From NCBI GenBank assembly GCA_016187395.1, contig JACPJV010000031.1, forward strand, positions 1-37,553: a stretch of DNA of 37,553 bases, written 5' to 3'. A program made the translations under genes and the position numbers. Source of the DNA: Candidatus Aenigmatarchaeota archaeon. GTDB taxonomy: Archaea > Aenigmatarchaeota > Aenigmatarchaeia > GW2011-AR5 > JACRAC01. Below the pieces are notes generated by a model. It saw only the letters and a list, made by a program, of their open reading frames with translations. It made no database searches and was not told the origin of the DNA. Every line of letters starts with the position of its first letter. Within the stretch, counting starts at the first letter, position 1. Shown here in pieces: positions 23,502 to 29,650 of the stretch.

Positions 23502-23853
23502 TGCGGACATGACATCCGGGTAAATGGGTCCTCTTCCTACCTTTTCCTACGGTGACGATTCCCGTCCCAGATTGATGCGAAGGCAAAAAACATTGCTACG
23601 CAATGTCATACGCCTCTGCAGATGACAAGATTGGGTAGCTTCCGAGTAGGTTATTCTTCAGTCGCTGGATAATGCGAAGCAAACATTTGCTTCAAATATA
23701 GTGCACAAGAAAAAATCATTACAATCCTTTCTTGTTAGCACTATATTGCTATCTTGCTCTGTTTAGCACAAGGTAGGTGTGAGACTCGAACTGGATTTTG
23801 ATCAAACCTTTCAAGAGGTTTGAGATGAGAAGCAACTTGTCCGTTGCCTGAAT
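23502..23853 (+). other. ~350-base non-coding 23S intron near E. coli 2540
   Basis: Separates CCTGGCTGTGCAGTAAG from GCAGCCAAGGGTACTGG. It has no gene but several hairpins: CATTGC-TAC-GCAATG (about 23602-23616), a long one AATATAGTGC-ACAAGAAA with TTTCTTGT-TA-GCACTATATT (23695-23747), and CAAACCT/AGGTTTG. Length and structure would fit either a large BHB intron that lost its gene or a group I-type ribozyme; I could not find a convincing group I core. Confidence 0.65.
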
Positions 23854-23979
23854 GCAGCCAAGGGTACTGGGGTCTACAGGTTAAAAAGGCACCTTAGCTG
23901 GGTTCAGAACGGCGTGAGCCAGTTTGGTCTATATCTGCCGGAGGTGCTTCGGCCTGAGAGGAAGGAGGGGTAAGTACGA

Positions 23980-24010
23980 AATGTGCTTACGCTTTGTAAA
24001 CACACGTAAA
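23980..24010 (+). other. ~31-base insert inside the sarcin-ricin loop
   Basis: The loop normally reads AGTACGAGAGGAAC. Here AGTACGA is followed by about 31 bases with TACG/CGTA and TGTG/CACA stems, then AGGAACATCCC. Exact borders are ambiguous and the G2661 equivalent is not obvious. Confidence 0.65.
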
Positions 24011-24048
24011 AGGAACATCCCTTCGTGGCCTCTGGTGTACCGGTTGTC

Positions 24049-24087
24049 TGACAAACGTATGAGGAGAATGCAAAAACCTCTTTGCGG
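24049..24087 (+). other. 39-base 23S mini-insert near E. coli 2690
   Basis: Splits TGTACCGGTTGTC from TCAATGGCATTGCCGGG. Folds as CAAA/TTTG, a bulge CGTAT, GAGG/CCTC. Confidence 0.65.
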
Positions 24088-24232
24088 TCAATGGCATTGC
24101 CGGGCAGCTACGCCATAGCGGATAAGCCCTGAAGGCATCTAAGGGCAAAGCCATCCTCGAAAATAGGCCGCTGGCACGTGCAAGACGACGCGTTCATGAA
24201 AGCGGGGTGTAAGATTCGAGCTTCGGCGAGAA

Positions 24233-24318
24233 TTTCAGCCTGCGCTTTCCACGCCTATGCTAGCCTTCAATATGCAAAAGTTGCGACTTTTGCTTCCGCG
24301 CAAGCGGCTCCGGACCTG
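24233..24318 (+). repeat. 23S 3'-end repeat, copy 1 (contiguous with the 23S gene)
   Basis: Contains the last ~34 bases of the 23S, then CTTCAATA, a hairpin GCAAAAG/CTTTTGC, and CTCCGGACCTG (24308-24318), complementary to leader CAGGTCCGGAG. Beyond it GATAGTT pairs with AACTATC of the leader. The first 40 bases are identical with copy 2 exactly 571 bases downstream. Confidence 0.85.
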
Positions 24319-24368
24319 GGATAGTTATTTTTTCTACAATATTTATTCATACGAAACAATAATCGAGC

Positions 24369-24587
24369 ATGAGGATAATTTATACCGATCATGCCAGAGA
24401 GAGGTTAGAAGGAAGAATAATCAGGAAAGAATGGGTTGAAGAAACTCTGAAGAATCCAGACAGATTAATCGATGCAGAATATGGCAGAAAACAAGCCATC
24501 AAAAGAATAAACGGCCAGGAAATAAGCGTTATATATGTTATGGAGAATGATAATATCATCGTTATAACGGTATTTTGGGGTGAATGA
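24369..24587 (+). CDS. DUF4258-family protein, putative toxin
   Basis: 72 residues. YTDHARERLEGRIIRKEWVEETLKNPD (read as YTDHARERLEGR then IIRKEWVEETLKNPD) is the DUF4258 opening, with the conserved His near residue 8 and Arg near 11; the domain ends in two strands (EISVIYVMENDNIIVITVFWG). DUF4258 proteins are RelE/ParE-fold-like and usually pair with a DUF2283 protein, as here. AATATTTATT about 28 bases upstream is a possible TATA box. The pair lies between two copies of the 23S 3' end. Confidence 0.75.
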   Translation: MRIIYTDHARERLEGRIIRKEWVEETLKNPDRLIDAEYGRKQAIKRINGQEISVIYVMENDNIIVITVFWGE

Positions 24588-24588
24588 A

Positions 24589-24790
24589 ATGGAAATTAAG
24601 TTGGATTTAAAGGCTGATGCATTATACATCAAGTTCCAGGAAGGAAAGTTTGCTAAAAATAAAAGAATTGATAAAGACACGGTTATAGATATGGATGCTA
24701 AAGATCGAGATGCTTAACGTGACCAAAAAAGTTCCTATAGAAGACCTGTCAGATGTGAGTGTAAAATTGCCTTTGAAGGCGTCTTCGTAA
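24589..24790 (+). pseudogene. DUF2283-family antitoxin, frameshifted
   Basis: Begins MEIKLDLKADALYIKFQEGK, the DUF2283 signature, one base after the DUF4258 stop. In frame it stops after 42 residues at 24718, soon after VIDMDAK. The family's C-terminal half continues in another frame from about 24703: IEMLNVTKKVPIEDLS and on to TCGTAA at 24788. A small deletion around 24700 explains this. Either the antitoxin is broken or a recoding event joins the halves. Confidence 0.7.
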
Positions 24791-24803
24791 GGAGTTCTGG
24801 GTG

Positions 24804-24889
24804 TTTCAGCCTGCGCTTTCCACGCCTATGCTAGCCTTCAATACGTAAAAGCTGCGGCTTTTACGTCTCCGAAAGGAGCTCCGGACCTG
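24804..24889 (+). repeat. 23S 3'-end repeat, copy 2
   Basis: Same 40-base start as copy 1 and same CTCCGGACCTG end (24879-24889). The hairpin between differs by paired changes: ACGTAAAAG/CTTTTACGT here versus ATGCAAAAG/CTTTTGC in copy 1, so base pairing is preserved in both. Confidence 0.85.
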
Positions 24890-24910
24890 CGGAAATTCGA
24901 AGGGTAAAAA

Positions 24911-24951
24911 TATACCCAAACTATTTAAAGTTTTGGGTATAGAATATACCC
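24911..24951 (+). promoter_or_regulatory. Palindromic operator over the HEPN-MNT promoter
   Basis: TATACCCAAAC (24911-24921) and GTTTTGGGTATA (24930-24941) form an inverted repeat around the TATA box CTATTTAAAG, and GGGTATAGAATATACCC (24935-24951) ends one base before the ATG. This layout fits autoregulation by the TA complex. A related AAACTATTCAAAGTTTTG occurs at 29758-29775. Confidence 0.6.
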
Positions 24952-25383
24952 ATGAGCTCGATAGCTGACCACAAAAGGCGGATAAAGGAGCATCTGGAAG
25001 AGCTGCAGGATGCCCTGAATGTAGGACTGGAGAAAAGGCCTGCGTCCGTAGGGTTTCATGCCTCTGCCTGTGCATGCGAGATTCTCGAGATGTACATGCA
25101 TCTGGCTAATCTCATTTCCACGGGGAAGAAGGTCAACCACATATGGTTCAAGCGACCCAAGGAAGAGCAGAAGATAGAGCCACTCATCGAAAGGAAAATG
25201 CCTGTCAGCTTTCCAGGCAAGGAGGACGTCTATGAGCTTATCTACACTATAGAGGACCACAGGGACAACCTCATATACGGCAAGCCTGCGAAGGGCGAGG
25301 TGGAGATTGTTTTCAGGGCATTCCAGAGGCTGAAGGCAATTCTTGAAAGCAAAATTGCGGAAAGGGGTGATAGCATTGAATAG
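24952..25383 (+). CDS. HEPN-domain protein of a HEPN-MNT toxin-antitoxin pair
   Basis: 143 residues, all helical, as expected for HEPN. The usual RX4-6H ribonuclease motif near the last helices is EDHRDNLIYGKP: Arg104 is present but the histidine position holds Tyr109, so activity may be reduced or use another residue. The start is leaderless, about 27 bases after the TATA box within the operator. The MNT gene overlaps its end by eight bases, the standard gene order of this TA class. Confidence 0.75.
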   Translation: MSSIADHKRRIKEHLEELQDALNVGLEKRPASVGFHASACACEILEMYMHLANLISTGKKVNHIWFKRPKEEQKIEPLIERKMPVSFPGKEDVYELIYTIEDHRDNLIYGKPAKGEVEIVFRAFQRLKAILESKIAERGDSIE

Positions 25384-25984
25384 GAACCTTATGCTCTCCT
25401 ACACCCAGGCGTTTGCGAGCTTCCTGTTCAGAACTCCCGGCATAAAGGCAGATAAAATAAAATCCATATTTGTCTTCGGCTCTGTTGCACGCGGAGATTT
25501 TGACAAGGAAAGCGATGTGGATATCTTTATTCATACAGAAAAGGCAAATGAAAAGGAAATAACGAAGCACGCGAAAATTGCTCTTGCAAAATTTTACCGC
25601 TCTGATGAGTACGAGAAATTCCGCATACTCGGCATAATAAACCCCATAAGCATAAAATGCGGCGATGTGGGAAAATGGCAGCTGTTTAATTCGATAAAAC
25701 ATGAAGGAATTGTCATCTATTCATCTTCAATATCGCCATTTTTCAGCAAGCATTTCCTTGTGGAAGTAAAGCCGATAAGTGATATAGCCAAAAGAAACAA
25801 AATAATCAGAAAGCTTGCCGGGAGAAAAGAGAAAGGCAGAAAGGAAAGAGGCGCGATAGAGCTTATGGGCGGCTCTGTTCTTGATTCGAGGCACTACATC
25901 ATTCCTGCAGAAAGGCTGACTGAAATAACGAAAATCTTCTCCAAGGAAAAGGTATTCTACGAACTCAGGGAGGTGTGGATGTGA
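25376..25984 (+). CDS. MNT-domain nucleotidyltransferase (HEPN partner)
   Basis: About 202 residues. FVFGSVARGDFDKESDVDIF has the polymerase-beta-type GSxARG and paired acids (D47, D49) of minimal nucleotidyltransferases, which AMPylate or otherwise neutralise the HEPN partner. The C-terminal extension is basic and longer than minimal MntA. TTG 25376 is chosen because GGGGTGAT lies upstream and the gene then overlaps the HEPN stop; ATG 25391 is the alternative. A third partial copy of the 23S processing arm follows three bases after its stop. Confidence 0.8.
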   Translation: MNRNLMLSYTQAFASFLFRTPGIKADKIKSIFVFGSVARGDFDKESDVDIFIHTEKANEKEITKHAKIALAKFYRSDEYEKFRILGIINPISIKCGDVGKWQLFNSIKHEGIVIYSSSISPFFSKHFLVEVKPISDIAKRNKIIRKLAGRKEKGRKERGAIELMGGSVLDSRHYIIPAERLTEITKIFSKEKVFYELREVWM

Positions 25985-25986
25985 AA

Positions 25987-26007
25987 TCCGAACCTGCGGG
26001 AGAATTC
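25987..26007 (+). repeat. 23S processing-arm repeat, partial copy 3
   Basis: TCCGAACCTGCGGGAGAATTC matches TCCGGACCTGCGGAAATTC of copy 2 (24880-24898) with one substitution near the start and a two-base gap plus one change later. It directly follows the HEPN-MNT pair, so that pair also lies between two copies of the arm. Short, hence less certain. Confidence 0.55.
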
Positions 26008-26404
26008 ATTCTATAAAGGGTATCCCAGCTGAGTCAAAGGTTTCCTTTGCTTTTCTTTCGAATTCATCAGGAATATAACCCCAAGATTTCTTCAGCAGTC
26101 TTTTCTTTTCCCCCTCATCTCTAAGTTCCGCATCAAGAGGAAGGATACTTTCCCTGTCTAATTTAGTTCTATATTCATTTCCAAGCCTTATGGCTTCTCT
26201 TGCGGCTTCGCTGTCAACTTCTACGCTTCTCCATCCTGTCCCTTCTGCATCTCATTCTGCCAGCCACCTTACTGATTCATGGCCTGTGGCGTCTTTTGCG
26301 TGAAGGCCGTAGGCGAACCTGCCATCTCTATAGACGACCATGGAATCTTCTTCGAGGAAAAGCAGCAGATGCATTTCCTTTCTTTCCTTGCGGTAGGCTT
26401 GCAT
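26006..26404 (-). pseudogene. Hypothetical gene with a single in-frame TGA
   Basis: From ATG 26404 (AGGTGA eight bases upstream) the frame codes MQAYRKERKEMHLLLFLEED and on to VRWLAE, meets TGA at 26254-26252 (codon 51), and then continues for 81 codons in the same frame with convincing protein sequence (GWRSVEVDSEAAREAIRLG, KKSWGYIPDEFERKAKE) to TGA at 26006. Either a point nonsense mutation has split it, or the TGA is read through. It is the last gene of the operon with the two proteases, four bases after the second. Confidence 0.6.
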
Positions 26405-26408
26405 GACA

Positions 26409-27002
26409 TCACCTTTCCCTAATTACTCTCGGTCTGAGCGCCTGAGCAGCTGCATAGACTGATAGAGGTATGCAGTTTACTCCATCGTCTTGAATTCTAC
26501 CCATTTTTTCAAGGAAGAACGTGCCTTTTTCGTATCTGGATTCCACAAGATAGTCTGGTAGAGAATATCCCTGTGGCTTCTTTGTTCGTTGTTTCATCCA
26601 TGCATGTAAAATATCTCGCGTGACTGTCATGCCATGTGGGTCGTCTGCAATATAACCGAAAGGATAATGTTGAATTCCTTCTCTCATAGGATCGTAAATC
26701 CCTACATCATTTCTGTCAACATGCGTTAAAAATGTCTGGTGCCAGCCACTTACAAAGAAAGCGCTGTTTCTTATTCCTAATGTGTTGCACATAAATGTCA
26801 GATCTTCGGTGCTAAGCCATGCATTCGTTGGATCATCTAAGAATCCTTGCAAGCCCGTTATTTTTTCAAGATGAAGGTCTCCTTCTACAGATGTCAGCAG
26901 ATACTGCCGCATCCATCGTGCAAATTCGTATGGCTCCATTTTCCAGACATCGCTCAGCTGATGAGCAACCCTGATTCTCCGACCTTTCTTCACGGATGGC
27001 AT
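26409..27002 (-). CDS. Ulp1/C48-like cysteine protease candidate
   Basis: 197 residues. The order of motifs matches SUMO/ubiquitin-like proteases: AWLSTEDLTFMCNTLG (61-76) aligns with the WLND-type start; a strand pair HVDRNDVGIYDP holds the candidate catalytic His94 and Asp104; and QDDGVNC has Gln171 and Cys177 six residues apart, as in Ulp1 (oxyanion Gln and nucleophile Cys). His-Asp spacing is shorter than in Ulp1. It should be a peptidase or deconjugase; a substrate is unknown. Co-directional with the metalloprotease upstream, whose stop lies in its ribosome site. Confidence 0.5.
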   Translation of the reverse strand: MPSVKKGRRIRVAHQLSDVWKMEPYEFARWMRQYLLTSVEGDLHLEKITGLQGFLDDPTNAWLSTEDLTFMCNTLGIRNSAFFVSGWHQTFLTHVDRNDVGIYDPMREGIQHYPFGYIADDPHGMTVTRDILHAWMKQRTKKPQGYSLPDYLVESRYEKGTFFLEKMGRIQDDGVNCIPLSVYAAAQALRPRVIRER

Positions 27003-27008
27003 GATAAT

Positions 27009-27764
27009 TCACCTTTCCAAATCTTCCCCCAAGACAGCCAAAGCTCCTTCGAATTGCTCCTGAGAAATAAAATCATACTCCCGCAATAAACCAAGCTTTT
27101 GCCTGTACCGCGCGTCTTCGGGATCGGCTTTCCTGAAATTGCCGAAGTCCGGAGCGTAGATTTCTTCGACATATGTGGCAACGTCCTCGTGCCATATCCC
27201 ACAATAGCGCTTGGTTCCGTATCCTCTTACAAAACCATGACGAGGCTCTTCCCATTCCTCGCCGAACATTTCTTCAAACATTTCTTCATATAAGCCTGAC
27301 GGACGGGGCATTTCTCCGACTATCCCTGCCCATCTATCAGTAAATTCATGATTTCCCTGAAATTGTTTGGCATGAGCCATTTCATGCGGCAAATTAGAAA
27401 AGACATATTGATATTCGTCTGTTATCGGAACAACTCTACGGCGTTCTTCATCAATTTCATAACGAGCTCCGCGTCCAATTAGTATTGTTTCTACATCCTT
27501 TGGATCAAAAAGTCCCTCACCCAGAACTAATTGGTCCGTGAAAACAATTGTTCTGGTCGGCAATAACAGCGGAGGATAAACTCTTCCGAGATCATTCATC
27601 ACAGCTTCGGCTGCCTCGTCATCTACCATGCCTTCTATAGAGACACCATATCTATCCTTTATTTCAGAGCGAACGCGGGCTGCTTTAAGGACAGATAACA
27701 TAACAGGGTCGTTCGACAATCCTTCATGATTCTGCAATGACACCGCTTCCATGCGAAACACCAT
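27009..27764 (-). CDS. HExxH zincin-like metallopeptidase candidate
   Basis: 251 residues. NLPHEMAHAKQF (125-136) is an HExxH zinc helix (H127, E128, H131), and the downstream WHEDVATYVEEIY helix (191-203) could give the third ligand (H192 or a Glu), as in gluzincin-like folds. No membrane segment or signal peptide is seen. TATA-like GTATTTAAAG about 27 bases before ATG 27764 implies a leaderless transcript. First gene of an operon with the Ulp1-like protease, and divergent from six small genes. Confidence 0.6.
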   Translation of the reverse strand: MVFRMEAVSLQNHEGLSNDPVMLSVLKAARVRSEIKDRYGVSIEGMVDDEAAEAVMNDLGRVYPPLLLPTRTIVFTDQLVLGEGLFDPKDVETILIGRGARYEIDEERRRVVPITDEYQYVFSNLPHEMAHAKQFQGNHEFTDRWAGIVGEMPRPSGLYEEMFEEMFGEEWEEPRHGFVRGYGTKRYCGIWHEDVATYVEEIYAPDFGNFRKADPEDARYRQKLGLLREYDFISQEQFEGALAVLGEDLER

Positions 27765-27790
27765 CTATTACTATCTCTAAGTAGCGAAAT

Positions 27791-27800
27791 CTTTAAATAC
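27791..27800. promoter_or_regulatory. Shared divergent TATA element
   Basis: CTTTAAATAC lies about 27 bases before the protease-operon ATG on one strand and about 45 bases before ATG 27841 on the other. Its near-palindromic form allows use in both directions, which would couple the two operons. Confidence 0.45.
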
Positions 27801-27840
27801 TTTACGGTCTATTATTAGTAACCATAAAGTGGTGATAAGA

Positions 27841-28026
27841 ATGACAGAAAGAAAAATGGAAATAAGAGAACCTTACAGAGCCGCTGTTCAGAGTCCAAAG
27901 GCTCCGGATCTGATGGCTCTGGATGATCCATTTGCTGGCGCTGATTTTCAGGAGTTTTTAGGAGAGGTAGCAGATGCGTTGCCCCTATACAAGGGAGCTC
28001 GGCGCGGATGCTATCCAAAGGAGTAG
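27841..28026 (+). CDS. Small acidic protein, hypothetical
   Basis: 61 residues: basic start, then SPKAPDLMALDDPFAGADFQ and a helix (EFLGEVADALPLYKG). GGTGAT four bases before the ATG is a clear ribosome site. First gene of a six-gene co-directional run. No family recognised. Confidence 0.5.
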   Translation: MTERKMEIREPYRAAVQSPKAPDLMALDDPFAGADFQEFLGEVADALPLYKGARRGCYPKE

Positions 28027-28050
28027 TTTCGTTTTGTGGGGTGTGTAACT

Positions 28051-28176
28051 ATGAAAAGAAAAGAATGGATGTCAGGAAGGCATTCCTGTGGTGGAGGCTT
28101 CAGGGGACATCAGGTCACGAGCCAGAACAAGGGCATAACCTTCTGCAACCTGTGCGGGAAGGAGAGACGGCTCTAA
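28051..28176 (+). CDS. Tiny zinc-finger-like protein (41 residues)
   Basis: Basic peptide with RHSCGGGFRGHQ and FCNLCGKERRL: one CxxC near the end plus a Cys13/His20 or His11 group can bind one zinc. Such micro zinc-finger proteins are common in archaea and may bind nucleic acid or protein. No strong ribosome site precedes the ATG, but the frame fits the gap between neighbours. Confidence 0.5.
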   Translation: MKRKEWMSGRHSCGGGFRGHQVTSQNKGITFCNLCGKERRL

Positions 28177-28213
28177 ATAAAGCGCATCGGATGAAAACGT
28201 TGGGGTGCTATCT

Positions 28214-28441
28214 ATGGATGCAATACAAAGATTTACGCTTGCTCTTTTAGAAGAGCCAAGAGCAGTCAGACATGTTGATGTTGCAACAGCAACCTCGCAT
28301 TATCGATGCCTTTTAGGCGGCGATTCTAGTGCGTTAGAGTCTCTCGGGCCTCCTGTTTATGATTTGGATGCTTCCAGTATTAGCCGGGCAGAAAGACTTG
28401 AGCCTGGGACAGCGGCTTATCTTCTGCTTTCAGGTTTGTGA
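28214..28441 (+). CDS. Hypothetical protein, 75 residues
   Basis: GGGGTG at 28202-28207 is six bases before ATG 28214. Protein has an N-terminal helix (IQRFTLALLEEPRAV) and an acidic Ser/Leu-rich remainder. Not recognised. Its stop is ten bases before the next start. Confidence 0.5.
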   Translation: MDAIQRFTLALLEEPRAVRHVDVATATSHYRCLLGGDSSALESLGPPVYDLDASSISRAERLEPGTAAYLLLSGL

Positions 28442-28451
28442 GGGTGTTGGT

Positions 28452-28889
28452 ATGGGTATGAAAGGGTTTCTGAGCGGAGCTTTGATTGCAGCGCTGGCAG
28501 GAGGCTTTGTAGCTGAACAGCTTCCAGGATACAGAGGCCATCATGCAAAATGGCTTCAAAACAGGGCGGGGATTGTAAAGGAAGCTGCGAAAGAGGTTTT
28601 AGGCGTAGCTGAAACTGGCGGGATTAGCACGGATGAAAGAGCCATTCTTGATAATCTGAAGGGACGCGCGAGTTCTTACGACAGGAGAGCGCAAGCAACG
28701 GAAAACAGCTATCTAAGAATGGTATTGGATCATATAGCGCATCCTGTGCAGGGTTTTGACAGCGTTACAGACTATAGACCGACTATTTTTCCTTCTGACT
28801 CTGGCGAGAGAAAGGCTGCTGGATGGGGCGCTGCGCTGGGCGCAGGCTTGTATGCTGTTGGATTTGCAAGAAGAAGACTAAGGTCTTGA
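28452..28889 (+). CDS. Hypothetical membrane-associated protein, 145 residues
   Basis: A hydrophobic Gly/Ala segment at the N-terminus (MKGFLSGALIAALAGGFVAE) and another near the C-terminus (GWGAALGAGLYAVGFARRR) suggest two membrane spans with a soluble central helical domain of about 95 residues outside or inside. Positive residues after the last span point to a cytoplasmic C-terminus. AGGGTG precedes the start. Function unknown. Confidence 0.55.
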   Translation: MGMKGFLSGALIAALAGGFVAEQLPGYRGHHAKWLQNRAGIVKEAAKEVLGVAETGGISTDERAILDNLKGRASSYDRRAQATENSYLRMVLDHIAHPVQGFDSVTDYRPTIFPSDSGERKAAGWGAALGAGLYAVGFARRRLRS

Positions 28890-28920
28890 AATATTTGCAT
28901 CGAGCAAAGGGGTGTTATAA

Positions 28921-29376
28921 ATGAATGATTTTGGTGCTAATAGTGACTCTATGCCTGTAGATAACAGTGCTTCCAGCAGTCTGGACAGGTACGCAAGGCT
29001 GAGAAGGAAGGTAGACGAGATGGCAGTATATTTAGTTGAGGGAACGGAAGAAGATCTCCCGCCCAATTACAGGCGTGAGGAGTTGGAGGAATCGGGCATA
29101 TCAGAAGAATTATATATGGACTTGGTGGGGAGAAAGGTTGCGGCTGGGGCTCATTTGAAGGCAGTGGTGAATACCCTTAAAGTTTCGACGGAAGACCTTA
29201 ATAACAAATATATGAATGGCGAGATAACAGGCGATGACCGCGCAGATGAAATTGCAATGGATATGGCTGGCGAGCTCCACAGAATACTTTTTGATGCGGC
29301 AAAAAGTTTTGCAGAGATAGAGGAAAGATACGTGGATAACGTGCTGAGGCGGATATGCGGCGTGGCTGAAAGCTAG
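28921..29376 (+). CDS. Hypothetical helical protein, 151 residues
   Basis: Soluble, strongly helical and acidic, with coiled-coil-like stretches (SSLDRYARLRRKVDEMAVYL; ILFDAAKSFAEIEERYVDNV). GGGGTG is upstream of ATG 28921. It may form an oligomer. No family recognised. Confidence 0.55.
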   Translation: MNDFGANSDSMPVDNSASSSLDRYARLRRKVDEMAVYLVEGTEEDLPPNYRREELEESGISEELYMDLVGRKVAAGAHLKAVVNTLKVSTEDLNNKYMNGEITGDDRADEIAMDMAGELHRILFDAAKSFAEIEERYVDNVLRRICGVAES

Positions 29377-29395
29377 GAGAATAAGAGGTGTCTTT

Positions 29396-29650
29396 ATGGC
29401 TGGCAAAGTTGTAAGGTGCCTGACTACTGACGAGCACGGAAAGGTTTATGAGTGCTGGATAACTCCCGATGGAGTTGAAGGCTTCTGGGAGTTTGCTGAA
29501 GATGCTAGCTACAGACCTCACGGAGTAATATATGCAGATATCCCAGAAGTAAAAAGGGCATCGCCAGCAGACATGGCGCAGAGATTCGTTTCTGAGTTGG
29601 TCAGAGGCACGGCCTGGAAAAATACCAGGCGCCTGCGCTACAGGGTATGA
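29396..29650 (+). CDS. Hypothetical protein, 84 residues
   Basis: Beta-rich start (KVVRCLTTDEHGKVYECWIT) and a C-terminal helix (SPADMAQRFVSELVRG) ending in a very basic tail. AGAGGTG upstream. Last gene of the six-gene run facing away from the protease operon. Function unknown. Confidence 0.5.
   Translation: MAGKVVRCLTTDEHGKVYECWITPDGVEGFWEFAEDASYRPHGVIYADIPEVKRASPADMAQRFVSELVRGTAWKNTRRLRYRV

Larger units (their letters stand above)
15843..24266 (+). rRNA. rrl: 23S ribosomal RNA gene interrupted by about 17 insertions
   Basis: Begins near AGCTAGCTCCCAAGCTG and ends near TATGCTAGCC. Conserved blocks appear in order, including GGTGATCTAGGCCTGGGCAG, CCAATCGAACCCAGTGATAG, GGGATAATCCAGCCTAGGGA, GGTAGCGTAATCCCTTGCC, TAGACCCCGTGGA, CTGGCAACAGGGTGGACAGC, GACCTGAGAAAA, CCCCGGGGATA, AGTACGA and GCATCTAAGGGC. 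The span is 8424 bases; subtracting my insert estimates (about 5.3 kb) leaves about 3.1 kb, a normal archaeal length, so exons seem complete. Only one copy is seen. 5S was not found nearby. Confidence 0.93.
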
